Part shown: in pieces, positions 1 through 12,500 of the stretch | Numbering within the stretch: the stretch's first letter is position 1 | How the letters are laid out: each line of letters starts with the position of its first letter | Assembly: GCA_964030785.1 (NCBI GenBank) | Contig: OZ034970.1 | Span: 1,991,911-2,055,910 of the forward strand | Origin: Siderastrea siderea | Lineage: Eukaryota > Cnidaria > Anthozoa > Scleractinia > Rhizangiidae | DNA: 64,000 bases | Direction: 5' to 3' | Translations under genes and position numbers: made by a program | Notes under the pieces: generated by a model | Seen by the model: only the letters and a program-made list of their open reading frames with translations | The model's database searches: none | Told to the model about the DNA's origin: nothing

Positions 1-60
1 CCCCAAAATATTTGGGAATACAAGCGTAATAGACCGAATACATCATGGTGGACGGCCGAC

Positions 61-469
61 TCCTCGGGGTATTGTCTGGCTGCTTTTGAAAATGAATATA
101 CACCTTGTTATCTAGAACTTACAAGCAAGTTAAATGAAAGAAAAGAATTAGTGAAATTCAGAATAGGTCATCATAAACTAATGATTGAAACTGGTAGATA
201 TAGTCAAACCCCGACTTTGTTTTACTTGCGGGTCCGATCAAATTGAGGATGAAATTCACTTACTTTTTCACTGTCCTAAATACTCAATTTTTAGAGACAG
301 GTTTTACAGGAAAATAGAGTGCCACCTACCAAATATAAAACGATTGCCTACATCAGACGCTACAAAAGAGTTAATGAATTCTGATAAATATTTTGTTAAC
401 GTTGAATTGATAAGATTCATTCTATCGCGCTTAAATTTATGCATTAATTCATTATCAATTCAGACTTAA
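61..469 (+). pseudogene. LINE (non-LTR retrotransposon) 3' coding remnant
   Basis: This is the C-terminal end of a non-LTR retrotransposon polyprotein. From about position 70 one frame reads through a segment with KFRIGHHKLMIETGRY, a stretch typical of the region after the reverse transcriptase. Near 195-205 the coding frame shifts and continues as RLCFTCGSDQIEDEIHLLFHC, a zinc-binding (zf-RVT type) motif with the pattern C-x2-C...H-x4-C. It ends at a stop at 467-469, followed by an AATAAA-like sequence near 510 and a TGCC-rich simple repeat. The frameshift and the missing upstream part (cut by the window edge) mark it as dead or partial. The clade (Tx1/L1-like or CR1-like) is uncertain. Confidence 0.7.
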
Positions 470-599
470 AAATGAGATTCTTGTAGAATTTAATCCTCGT
501 GTTTTCTTCGAATAAACATTGTGCAAGATAGATAATGTGCAGTGTAAAGAGAACTTGCGATGCCGAATTTATTGGCTGAACGTATTAACTGACTGATTG

Positions 600-625
600 T
601 TTGCCTGCCTGCCTGCCTGCCTTCT
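600..625. repeat. TGCC microsatellite
   Basis: Four to five tandem TGCC units follow the LINE remnant and may be its tail or a neighbouring simple repeat. Confidence 0.5.
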
Positions 626-2175
626 TTACTGTCGGGCCGAGCTCAATCCGACTTAAACGCAGTGACGCTATCCCTTCACTGCCGTCGTGTCATTGGGTTG
701 GCCACTTGTGAGGTGCAGCGACTGAACTGGTACATGGTTTCCATTCGTTTTAACATATAGTGGTTAAGACCTCTCACTTTCGATAGGGAGACAGTTATCG
801 CTATAATTATTTTGTTATTGAGAACGAAAAGTTATGTACAACTAAAAACGCAGTGAGAACTTACCGATAACGGCGTTGAAAATTTTAAATCCGCAACAAA
901 GCACTATTTCTTTTCGAAGAGAAAAACCCGGTTTGTTATCAACGACTACTTTTCAGTAGTGCGTGGATTATTGATCGATAGCTATTGTTAGTAGTCAGTT
1001 GTGTTCAGTTCTCTCTAAACACATATGGCGAAACAGATCATTTAGATAAGAAACAATTTTCCACATCCAGTCACTACTAATTCTAGGCCTACCCATCTCG
1101 CTTTCATGATCTCGTCGCGAATCGTCCGTCATTATGAATTCGGTGTACTCGAACTCGGAGACTGTGCCACTAGAGGCTATGTATGCAAGTGCAGGACTAA
1201 GCTAAGACGGGCCACTGATAAATTGCAATACTTATGGGATGAATGAACCCACTCAAAACAGATCATGTTCAACGTGCCCTAGAGAGTATCCACTAAAACC
1301 GTAGCTGGATTGGCACACGTTGACTGCGAAATAGTCGTATTTTTTGCGTTGGAGACGCGCAGTATTCGAGCGAAGAGTCTGGAGAGAGCATGAAATAGAA
1401 GACTGAGGCTGGGGAGAGACGCTCCGGGCCTCGCGTGTGAGCACTTTTCTTCTCTCATGCGCTTCTTTCGAGAGTCTTAAGAGAAAAAAGCCAGTGTATT
1501 GCAGTCTAAGCGCACGAGAAGGTTAAGAGGGTGGAAAGTGGCAAATTAAGGCTGGCTGATCTTGGAAGCCAGTTCGTTGTATACCACTAATCGCCCGGTG
1601 ATTCGTTGCTTCTCCACCGACGAACCCGAGCGACAAACTGCCCTGACTCAAATACTTACGAGCAGTCCACAAATTCTCTTTTTTCCAGGGTAGGAAACAT
1701 TTTACATTAGCCTCGCGTGGGGCCCTTCAAACACTGAAATGAACAAACCTTTGCCGCCTTGGCCGCCGCACTCAAACTTAACTTTTGATAAGTCCATCAT
1801 CATTAGAGCAGTTTTCAATTGAGTGTGGAAAGTGATCTTGTGTTTGCTTTGCTAAGCTCTGTGATTGGTTGAAAAAGCTCGCGCCAAATACGTCAGACGT
1901 TGGACGGACAGCAAATGACCTCGCTTTCACGTCCGAGTGAAGAATGAGAGAAGTTAGCAACTTTTCGACCAAAGAGTGCAAATCCTTGATCGAAATCTTA
2001 GAGAAGTATGATATGTACGACTCCTTGATGCATATATCAACCCTGCAGTTCGCCGTTTAGTTGGCAAACCTTCTCGCTTTCGATGAAGAACCACTCGGCA
2101 TACAACATTCAAATTATGTCCGTGAGAGAAACAGGCTATTTTAATAAACTTGATACATAGTATGACTATCGCATT
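626..2175. other. No gene recognised
   Basis: About 1.5 kb between the LINE remnant and the first TIR element. Only short, unsupported reading frames occur and I recognise no protein motif, RNA gene or repeat structure. Upstream regulatory sequence of the channel gene could lie here, but nothing in the sequence shows it. Confidence 0.4.
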
Positions 2176-3447
2176 TAGGGACCATTCATTTTTTATGAGG
2201 TAGGGGGGGGGGGGCTGGTGGGATTTGAGGGGGGGCATGCCAAAAAATATGGCTTCAAAGAGGGGGCCAGGCGAAAAATATGGGGTGTAAAGGGGGGGGG
2301 AGGTCACAAAAAAAACTGGCTTTACGTTTGGTAGTGACAGCATCTGTAATAATGCAAACATCAGTGCCAGAATGCCAAAAAATAGCTTTTCTAAGGTTCT
2401 GAAAATTCAAATTTTCCCGGGAGCATGTACCCGGATCCCCTACTATACACCCCTATTATACACCCAATGGCCGGGTTACTCTACCCCACCAACTGTTTCG
2501 TTACAAAATACAGCCAGGGGAATGTCAACTCTTTTGGGGCCTCTGCTGGTCTATTCTTAAACGACTGAACAACTGATAACGGTGTCCAAACTAATGCCTA
2601 AAACCGGCATTATTGTTTGTTTATGTACTTCAGAATACACCAAATTGCATTAGAGCGTCTCTAGATTTTCCAAATTTTCCAGGGGAAGATATTCCTGGAA
2701 ACCCTACCAGAAAATTATCTTTAGTGCTTGTCAATCGTTGCCAATCCTCAAAAATGCCTACTGCCCACTTATTTTTATATCTGGTAGACTTCGGTAGTGC
2801 TCTCTCTACGCAAAGTTCTTCTTCCTCGGTTGTTTTCGGGCAGCGAAACCTTCCTTCGGCCATGGCAAAACCAATATGTAAATCACTTCAAGTTCACAAC
2901 GCTTATGGAATACAAATTTGGTGCAACGCGAAACTATTGGATAATTAAAAACAAAAGCTCACAAATACAATGAATGCCGACTGAAGACAACAAATCACAC
3001 ATACAAGGCATTTTAAAGAAAAATGGGCAAAAATACAACACTGCATAATTTTGTATTGTTTCTTTAGAGAAGTCATTTCAAAAACTCGATGCATCGTGTT
3101 TCATCACGATTTCCAAACACTCGAAAACAATAAAGGCACTCGGCCGAAGCGGCCTCGTGCTTTCATCTGTTTTCTCGTGTTTGGAAATCGTGATGAAACA
3201 CTCGCACTCGTTTTTGAAATAGTACTTGAAATTGACTTGACTTAAATTTAAGCTTGATAAGCTTTAGGTTTACTTTATCATTTTTTCTTAGGGGGGGGGG
3301 GGTCATCCCAAATATGTAAAAGTACAAAGGGTGCCTGGTAAAAATTTTTCTGATGTAGAGGGGGGGGGTCATAATATATTACAGGAGCCACTCATCAAAT
3401 CCCACCAGCCCCCACCCCCTACCCCATAACAAATGAACGGTTCCTTA
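2176..3447. mobile_element. Non-autonomous TIR element
   Basis: The ends are imperfect inverted repeats. The left end reads TTAGGGACCATTCATTT and the reverse complement of the right end reads CTAAGGAACCGTTCATTT. Both continue into G-rich runs and then CTGGTGGGATTTG. The interior has no coding capacity I can recognise and contains a second, smaller palindrome at about 3079-3216. I could not define a target duplication, so no superfamily is assigned. Confidence 0.6.
3079..3216. repeat. Short foldback palindrome inside the TIR element
   Basis: The left arm contains GTGTTTCATCACGATTTCCA and the right arm contains its reverse complement, TGGAAATCGTGATGAAACAC. A short spacer holds a smaller GGCCGAAGCGGCC hairpin. 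It is probably a nested MITE. Confidence 0.6.
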
Positions 3448-4233
3448 GATCATTTCTTTCTCGAACAATTGCCTTGGCGAGTCACTTTCGAAGGTTTGTC
3501 TATATCAGTCCAAGCGGGACTTTTAAATTTAGAAATCGCTTTCTCTGCGTACATCGAAATCCATTCAGAGTCGCGGAAATCGACGGCCAAAAGACTATCG
3601 AGGAAGCCACGAACTGAAAGAGGTTAAGAGGGCCATTGCACCATTTGCACCAATGTTTTTGCACCAATGTTTTTTCAGGTTATCAAAGGGAAAGGCTTAA
3701 ACAGGCTTAGTTGTAACTTTTCAGTTTATTTCTGTATTTACATGTAAAACTTTCGATGAGTACATACAAGCGCCCATGTAAATAAATATTTATCAAAAAT
3801 GTCCCCTGTGTAACATGTGTCACGCAACTTTGTTATTCTAAGATTAATTTCATGTCTGAAAATGTTCGATTGCTTAAAATCCTTTTCTATTTAACTATTT
3901 TAACAACCCTTTCGCTGCATTGCAACTTCTCACCGGGGCGATTTCTTTACTTGTGAAAAGTTTGAAACAACTGATTATCTTTCCTGTAAATCAAAACACA
4001 GGTGTCACGCAACTTTTCTACAGGAAATGCTTGAAAGTTATTAAAAAATATGTAAAAGCAAGATACTGTTGAAACTTGGGTTTTGTTATTAAAAAAAAAG
4101 GCATGGCTCTGTTAAACCCAACTCCGTGATTAAACTCATCCTCATAGTTCACTAATTAAGTCATGCAGACTCCCCCACTTTTTTGACGTTTTTCTGGATC
4201 GACCTCAAGTCAACCTCAATTCCAATGGTTAAC
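3448..4233. other. No gene recognised
   Basis: AT-rich sequence between two foldback-type elements. The phrase TTTGCACCAATGTTTTT is duplicated near 3646-3675. Nothing coding is visible. Confidence 0.4.
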
Positions 4234-4240
4234 ATTCGAA

Positions 4241-4728
4241 CACAGGGAACCCAAACGCTACATTAGTTATATAATCATAATCATTTAATTAAAATATTGT
4301 TATTTACCTGTATTCCTGTGGCTTTATGAGTCGCTTTGGAAAGGATTTGAATCAGCGCGGGGACGATTTAATACCTGGCAGGTTTCAAATGTTATTTTGT
4401 CTGGCGCGTCGTAAACTGGACGTGACAATTACGTCTCACGTTTCCATATCATTAACTATTAACTCTCCTCGGCCGTTAATTGAAACCCGAGATTGTATCC
4501 CCACGAGAGTTGATAGTTAATAATAATGGAACTTGAGACGTAATTGTCGCGTCCTATGACGCACCCTATAAGATAAGATAACATTTCAAACCGGCGAGGT
4601 AAACCGTCTCCGCTCTGATTCAAATCCCTTCCAAAATGACTCATAAGGACACAAGGAACACAGGTAAATAACAACATTTTTATTAAACGATCATGATGTA
4701 GCTAAAGACAGCGTTTGGGTGCCCTGTG
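4241..4728. mobile_element. Foldback MITE with 7-bp target duplication
   Basis: This 488-bp element is almost entirely two inverted arms (about 4241-4450 and 4515-4728). Its terminal repeats are CACAGGGAACCCAAACGCT on the left and AGCGTTTGGGTGCCCTGTG on the right. The 7 bp ATTCGAA occurs directly outside both ends (4234-4240 and 4729-4735), the expected trace of transposition. It has no coding capacity. The exact superfamily is uncertain; the CAGGG start resembles hAT ends, but the duplication is 7 bp rather than 8. Confidence 0.75.
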
Positions 4729-4735
4729 ATTCGAA

Positions 4736-5180
4736 CGCACTTTAGGTAGAGAAGAGAGACCCTGGGAACGAGGTTGCACTAATCACTTCCTAGGTTTAGT
4801 TTATTTTAGTGCTCAGAATCAGGGGCGGATGGATCTTTTCAATGTGGGGGTGGGGGAGGGGGGTTGACAATCAGTCGGCAATTGCGTATAAAACAACAAT
4901 ATTCTATTATTTTTGTGATGAAAAAGCGATAGACACAACGAGTCAGACAAGTTCGGAAACTTCCCAAAGAGGGGTTTGCAAACCCCTCAACCCTCCCCCT
5001 CAGATTTGCCTCTGACATCTATTTTTACATCTATCCCTTTCAACTTATTTTGTATTTGAGCGACTCTTAAAAAGACTAAAAAAATTCCCTACCCTTTCGT
5101 GTAGTGAATGGGTAAAAAACGCGCCCCTCTCCGACGGAGCTTCCCCGTATAGAAGAGAGGAGACTAAAGAAGTCTCGCAG
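4736..5180. other. No gene recognised
   Basis: Intergenic or 5'-flanking sequence of the channel gene, with G-rich tracts near 4845-4865. I see no recognisable motif. Confidence 0.35.
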
Positions 5181-5342
5181 AGCAATTGCGTGACATGGCC
5201 AGCCGTGCGCATTGAACAGGAACGAGTTGCTATGTTATTTGAAATTATAATTCAATGCCGAGATTCGTAGCGGCACTCTTGAAGTTTCACCGCCATTGCA
5301 GTCGAAGGTTGAAGTTCGTGACGCTTTTAGTGAGCTCCACAT
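5181..5342 (+). other. Possible 5' non-coding first exon of the channel gene
   Basis: A consensus donor (CACAT|GTAAGTATG) ends at 5342, and a coding exon with a good start codon begins after an acceptor at 6314. That pattern fits an untranslated first exon. The left boundary (transcription start) is a guess and no core promoter element is clear. Confidence 0.3.
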
Positions 5343-6314
5343 GTAAGTATGCCTTTTTATCCTTTTACGCCTTGACCCGGGGGCATAGAGGGCTCAGCTA
5401 AATTAGCAACTATCTGCAGTTAAATGTTGTGATCCTCGCTTTCGTTGGTATCGTTTCTGCATTTACTTTTATATGCAGATTAACAACACACACAATAAGG
5501 TTGTGCGTATTTAAGTTTTGTTCAGGGAGATACCTGATTACCGTTTACAAAATGAAGTGAAAACAATGCAAATATTAACCATGAGATGTTTTCACGTTAT
5601 TTTAGCGCCAAATATTTCACTTAATAACCTGAAGCCTTAGTTGATTTTAATATGTCGCTGTGTACTAGATTATACTTAATATACACCCCATCAAATCAAG
5701 CTCGTGGTTTCTGAATAGACAAGATGATTCTTTAAATATAAATTCCCTGAGGTCATTTTCATATAAGATTTCGAATTTTTATTTCGAATGTACATTTTAT
5801 GATTGCGTGCAGGCCATCGGTGGAAATGCTTGTTACGCTCTCATTGGACAATATTGTGTGCTGCATGGTAATGCGTACATCATACTTCAGTTCGAAAGTT
5901 TCAGAATTTATTTGTTTTCCGGTTTAAGCGATCCAGCTTTTTCTGCTCTCAATGCAATCCCTTCGATTGATACAGGTAGATTTAGTATCTCTTCTGTCTC
6001 CTGTGTTAAACCCTTTGCAGGTGTTGAGATTATAGGCACAGGGAGAGTGGGTTAAGCCCTTTCTCAGTGTAGGTTCATAATGTTTTCCATAACATGTAAG
6101 TAAAATTTCATTTGGTACCACAATCTAAATGCCTATGGTTCTGCTAAAAATCACCTGGAAACAATAGAGGAACCCCTGACAGGGCATCCACCTCACTGTG
6201 ACCCTGACCCTTACAAAGTCCACTAGGGTCAAAACCATTACTGTAATAATATCAAGATTATTGAAATTACCTGGACCCATCATGAAATATTTGCTGTGAA
6301 GTTAGGCTTTGCAG

Positions 6315-6388
6315 GCTACACTGATGCACTATGGCAGAAAATAAAGACTACCAAGCAGTTTCAGTGAGAGGCGGTGATGACAACACGG
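6315..6388 (+). CDS. Channel exon 1 (coding): start codon and N-terminus
   Basis: The acceptor TTTGCAG ends at 6314. The chosen start at 6331 has A at -3 and G at +4 and opens MAENKDYQAVSVRGGDDNT. An ATG 8 bases upstream is out of frame and stops after six codons, so it is a tiny upstream ORF. The donor after 6388 (GG|GTATGT) leaves phase 1. Confidence 0.7.
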
Positions 6389-6558
6389 GTATGTAAATGA
6401 GAGGAGCAAAGGGAAGAAATTAAGGAAGGGAAAATGGGGAAGAAAGAAAAGAGAATTTAATGTTGCAAACCCAAGTAATGAATGACAGACAGTCTGAGGA
6501 AAGTTCAAAAAGGATGACAGCAGATGAACTGTGGACCAAGTGACTCGGTGTGTTACTA

Positions 6559-6593
<35 letters not shown>

Positions 6594-9500
6594 CACTGAC
6601 TGACTATAACTGGCTAACTGACTCATCACTCTCGGTCACTAACTGTTTGACTGGCTGACTGACTATGACTGAATGACTGACTGACTGACTATAACTGGCT
6701 GAATAGAACCGCTGACAAGTTGGTTCCAGGTCCTCGAGTCACATTTCATTTGGTTTTAGTTCTCCCATTAAACAAGTGATTTAGTTGAGGGGGGATTGCT
6801 CTAATAAGCCTTCTAACCACCTCTCTGTGGCTTCTATCTTCTTCCGTTAATTAATCACTGTAGAAAATAATCTGCTATCTTTAAAGTTTGGTGTTTACTT
6901 AGGAAGTAAAAAATAAAATAAATAACCTTTGTTTATACATAGTATGTGTTTAAAGCCAATTAGGCTCGTGGGGCTGTGTATATGGAATGAATAATTAGAA
7001 AGAAATAACAAACTGAAAAAAAAAAAAAGTAAGAACCCCAACTGGCCGGAGGCAGACCAGTTGGCTATCTTCAAATGTTAGCCGGGGGTTTGAACTCAGG
7101 ACTACCGAGAAACAACTCCAGCTAGTGGCCAGAGGTGATCTGGGTAGACTGAGTTGAAATCCAGCACCCATTAAACTTCTCAGCCATGCTCCTGACCAAG
7201 TAGTTTTTAAAAATTATCTTATTTATTTTTCATAGCAGTATCTTTCAAGGGAGCAGGAGAAGAATCAGAACGAGAGAGAGGCAGGTGAGAGTATGTCTAT
7301 TAAAGGGCAATTTTAGCAAATTTGTGGGCACGCAGCGCTGTAGTAGTTGGCGCGGTGGACTTTAGATCTGAAGGTCAGTGGTTCGATGCCCAGTCCCTGC
7401 CATCGTGTTCTTTCCTTTGACAAGAAACTTTACCCCACATTGTCTCTCTCCAACCAGGTGTATAAAATGCATACCAGTGACATTATTACTGCTGGGGGTA
7501 ACCCAGTGATGGATTAGCATCCCATCCAGGGGGAGTAGCAATACTATCAGTTAATAATGCTTCATGCTACAGAAACCGGGTTGAGTTCCGGCCGTGTGGG
7601 CTTTCTTGGCTCTTGTAACAGTAATAGTAATAATAATAATAATAATAATATTAATAATAATAATAATAATAATAAGAAGAAGAAGAAGAAGAAGAAGATT
7701 TTAAGAAGAAGAAGAATCACAATAATAGTAATAGTAGTAGTATGAATAAAAGAGTATTACATTCTCTAATCCCTGACTCAACATCATCTTTGGGTGGGTG
7801 GGTTTTTGTTCTTGTACTTTTTCAGAATTTTTTTTTTGAAGTTGTTTAAGGGAGTTTACAATTGTTGTGATAGTTGGAATGCTAGAGATTTTAAAAATCT
7901 TAATTATTCCTAATGTTTTGAGATATTTTTTCTTAACCTGATCAGGTTTTTTGTTGTTGTTGTTGTTGTTATATAGTCGGTGCGGTCAAGAAGACATTGA
8001 GCTAGTAGAAGTACATGAGGGAGAAAATAATGATGCAGATGATGGTATGCAAATAAATAGTAACTTAAATAATAAAAGCATAAGCTTTTGAACAGGAACC
8101 TATTTCTTGTACAAAAATATTACACGAGTATCTGTTTTGAAAAGTGATCTCTACGGGTTTGCCACATTCATCATGCATGACATCACTGGTCTCAAGACTG
8201 CAAAAAAATGTGTCACACAATCGGATCAGATCAGGTGACTAGATTTGTGATTTGTTGTCACGCGGCACAATACGTAAAGTAACCAAAGTGAAAACTCTTA
8301 TCAATTTATTATCAGTGAAGGACAAAATCAGGCCGAGAACGTAATTATTTGCACGTAAATGCCCAATTTTTTGTCTAAATACTAAGAGAAAGCTCATCCA
8401 TGTCATCCACACGTGTGGTGCCTCACTGTGTATTGCAAGTCAGTCCCCATGCGATAAGCTGGCAAGGTGAATTGAATGCCACTCAGGCTTATTAACAATT
8501 AATATCAAGAGTCATGACATGTATTGCGGCATTTCTAGTAGCGCCCTTGTTCTTTTAAAAACCTCATGAAACTGAAATACTTTTAAGGCATTTTAATTAA
8601 AGTTCATTTTTCTAATGATAGTTATTAGCAAATTGACTTTTTCGACGAAGCTTTATTTCTACTTTCTTTGACCAATTTTAATCAAAATTTTGTCAGCACT
8701 ATCAAAATTTTGATCATAACTTTTTGATTAGCCATGCATTCTTACATGTAGATCACTTACTTAAGCGAAGCAGTATATGCTACCACAAAGTTGTGTCGTA
8801 GTAAATGCTGACATCACAACTAAGTTGCACTGTTTGGATTTCCAGTAGAGTGAGGTTAATACCGCTCTTCTCTTCTTTGGCAGTGAGAGTTATTTGTTAA
8901 GTACCGTGTAACTTATTGAGCTATAGCTACCGTTTTATTTACTAGATCGGGCCGGAGAGGAAATGCGGCTGTTACATATAGAAGAAAAGGGATACCGTTT
9001 TGAAGAAGCTAAAGCAAGAGTGACAGCAAAGGCTCTAATGAATTCTGGAGAAAATCCTCTTTTGTTATCGATAAAGGTAAAGACATTTCAATGAAGTCTC
9101 GTAATGGAGGATGGGTACCCTCTATGTTTTTATTTTTCTTTGCGTCCCCGCCCTCGAGAATTTGATTCTCAACTGAAGGGACCAGAATTTACTTTGAATT
9201 ATATAATTGGGGTAATGATCGCCCACATTAAAACGTAATGAAGTTGAAGTCTGTAAGGTTGCATTTTCTTACTGTGTCAGGTCACCGAAAATCTTCATGA
9301 GCGGGCAGACAGAAATGACCCAAATAAAGATGATTTCATTGATCTGGCCAATCAGGTGGAGGAGTTTACTTTGCGGTTCCTGGATCCTTTGAAAGATACT
9401 GATAGGTTTCTCCGTGACATTTTTTACTCAAATCCTGAAACAGACGTAATCCTGGAGACGGCAATTAAGCTTGAACAGAAAAAGGTAAGCTTAATGTTTT

Positions 9501-12500
9501 GAATTAAAGCTATCCCATTATACACACTTTAACTTACCGTTGTTAACTTTTGATGATTTATTTCGGGGTCTGTCTGAGTAAATAACAAAGCAAATAATGA
9601 AGAAAAAGAAAGAAGAAAATTTTGATTCCTCGTTTCGTTCAGTCATATAATCGATTTTTGTTGCCTATCCCTTTTTTCTTTCTATTTCTTTTTTTTTTCT
9701 ACTTTTCTTTCTTGATTCTATAGCAATTCAGTATTGGGTGACAGGTTCCGTTTTTAATAAAACAATTGTTCTACTCGGGCTTGCTGTACTGATCAGATCC
9801 AACGTACCCTCGTTGAATATTAAATTATAAAAACAGGTCTTCCTCAGTGTGCGTTCCTTGCACGCATGATATGGTATGGCACGCGTTAATCGTGCGTAGC
9901 AAGGATGCGCAAAGACAATTAGTGCGAACATCCATATGCGATGTTCCACTGTTGTCTGTATTTGCTTGCATTAAGGTTGAGTCGATACCAGTTTTTCAAA
10001 TCGATATTTACCGATTACCGATTTGGAATTGTTGCGATTTTGGATATCGATATTATGCCCTCGTACCCAAGTGGCATTGTGACGTCATCATTCAAGGTAT
10101 AAGGAACTGGGCTACAATGCAAAACTCGATTCGATCGTTTATCAGCGGCATCTGCACAAAAATTAAAGGTGAAAAATAGAAATTTTGCCCAATCAAGTGT
10201 TAGTCCTTAAAAGAATTGTGCTTCAAAGAAACAAAAGTTATGGCGACCATAGCGTGGAATATATATTTTTTATGTCACGCCATTTTTCCTTTAAAGTGTA
10301 GGTCACTTGATGAGTATCGAATGGCATCGGTTACAACCTGAAAAATATAATTGAAACTAGCTTGATAAACACATGGGATGTTATGGGATCATGTTTTGCT
10401 TTATATGTTGTTTGCAGTTGAATTGTGGTTCTTTTCTTGCTTCCCTTGCAGTTCTTCGACCATCCTATCATCATAGATCTCATGACCGAGAGGTGGTATA
10501 GTGTCGATTGTCGTGACTTGAAATCAAACCGGCCTTTCTGGTGGTTGCTTCTCAACATATGGTGTCTTTTTGACACCGTGCTTTTTCCGCTGTCATTCTT
10601 CGCAGCATTTGTCTCGGGTAATTAAAAGAGCTTCAACTCATTTTAAATAACAACCACTCAGCTACAGGAAATGTTTTACTTGTTAGCTGGATGAAAGACG
10701 TCGTTTAACAATATGTGAAGCTGGTGCAATGGCAGAGCGTTAATTAGTTGGACTTGAGACTCTGCGGAAGAGTTATCTGTCCATTACTCTCTCGTGCAAG
10801 CCAGCTGATACCCACACTACGCTAGAGCGTTCCCACAGAACAGAGCGCATCTCCCAGAAATTTCGTTCTGCGATACTTAATAAGCCACTGAGTCTCATCT
10901 ATCGAGTTGCCCGTTTAGAGCTGTCAACTTGCCGTTTCAACTATATGCCAACCCCAACACATTACGAAAAGCAAAGTCATAGTCATCTCTTTCGCCATCC
11001 CGAAATTAACCTCCAAATGTGTTTTATAAAGACTGTATTAAAGCGCAGGGCAAATTCGGAAAGCTGAAACGATTGAACTCGCCGTTCATGTTGAGAGAAA
11101 GAAGACCTTTTTACGTTTTACTCAGTCTGTCTAAACGAAGGTTAAGCTCAATTACGAGGACCATTCAGACTGCAAGCAAGGCTTTTTTTTTTTTTGCCGT
11201 GGCTGAACGATTTACCCTTTTTTGATTCATGCATTGTAAAATCCAAAATTGCAGTAGGTATAAAGTATTTTTTTCTCTCGAATTCCCTTTCGCAGAGGAT
11301 GTACACTATTATAATGCGCGATACCTGTGCCTCTGTATGGGATTTTTCCTAATTGTTAGTTAATTTCAATTTCAAGTTTCTTTCACGTCAGAATTTAACG
11401 TACGTTTGTAAATTTTTGTATATTTTGTTTTCTTATTTGAACAGGATGGATAGCAGCTCGCGTGAGGTCTGCGTGCCTAAGTAAGTCAGTTTTATTCAAA
11501 GTACACATAATTTTTCCACTAGAAATCATAAATGAAAATAGAATGATATATGTGTGGAGAGAACAGCTCAGAAAAAAGTAGAAACCATTGTAAGGCAGAC
11601 ACCACTGTAAGGCAGATTCGAACCCACGACCTACCATATGCTAGTCGGATACCCTAAGCAATGAGCTACTGGGAACTCCAGTGGTGAGCTATGTTTAATA
11701 ATAAGTTAAATTAATAAAACTCACAGATGACTTTTGGAGTGAGCTGTACAACAATTATTTTAGAAAATTGCAAGTTCGAATGATAAAAGGCAAGGGTAAA
11801 ATTCATATCTGGGAACTGAAATATAACGAAATTGCTAGGTACAAGTACTAATTTGTCATTTAAAAACTCGTAAGAAAATTACGACATAGGAACAACACAG
11901 ATTACTGTACCCAATTGTCGCTGAACATAATGAAGTGTAACATACGTCGAAATGTTTAGTTTACTAACAGTTTGTTTGTTATCATGACGGTTTATGTGGC
12001 TCTCTAAAACTTGTAAAGAAGCTTTTTCTTGTAGTTCCCTAGAAGTAATGTTCTACTGAACATGGGTCGGGAATGGTATCTCAAGAGAACAGTGAGAAGT
12101 ATTAAGTTATTAAGTCCACTACGCTAGCTATACCGACATAAATATTCCCTTGATACAAATTTGGATGTTCCACTTATAATAAGTAGAAAGGAAAAAAGCA
12201 AATTAAATAAATTAATTTCTCGGTGATTCACACATTGCAAATGTTTAGTTCTACATAATTGATTCTCTATTCTTGCGGTCACGTAATTAGATTAATTTTA
12301 ATGTTTTATTTCGCTGGTAAAAATAGGTTCAAGCCCAGAAGAACCAGAGGAACAGTTCAAATCTACGGGTAGGTAATTTGAGTTTTTGTCTTAGACCTAT
12401 CGTACACCTAGATTGCGTTTTAAGCAATACGTTACACTTGTATTTTATCGAACTGGTCCTTCAAGAACCTCTATTAATATCTCTAATACGTCTTGAATAT

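Noticed and set aside
6420..6629. Serine/valine/glutamine repeat frame
   Set aside because: Translation of the ACTG simple repeat.
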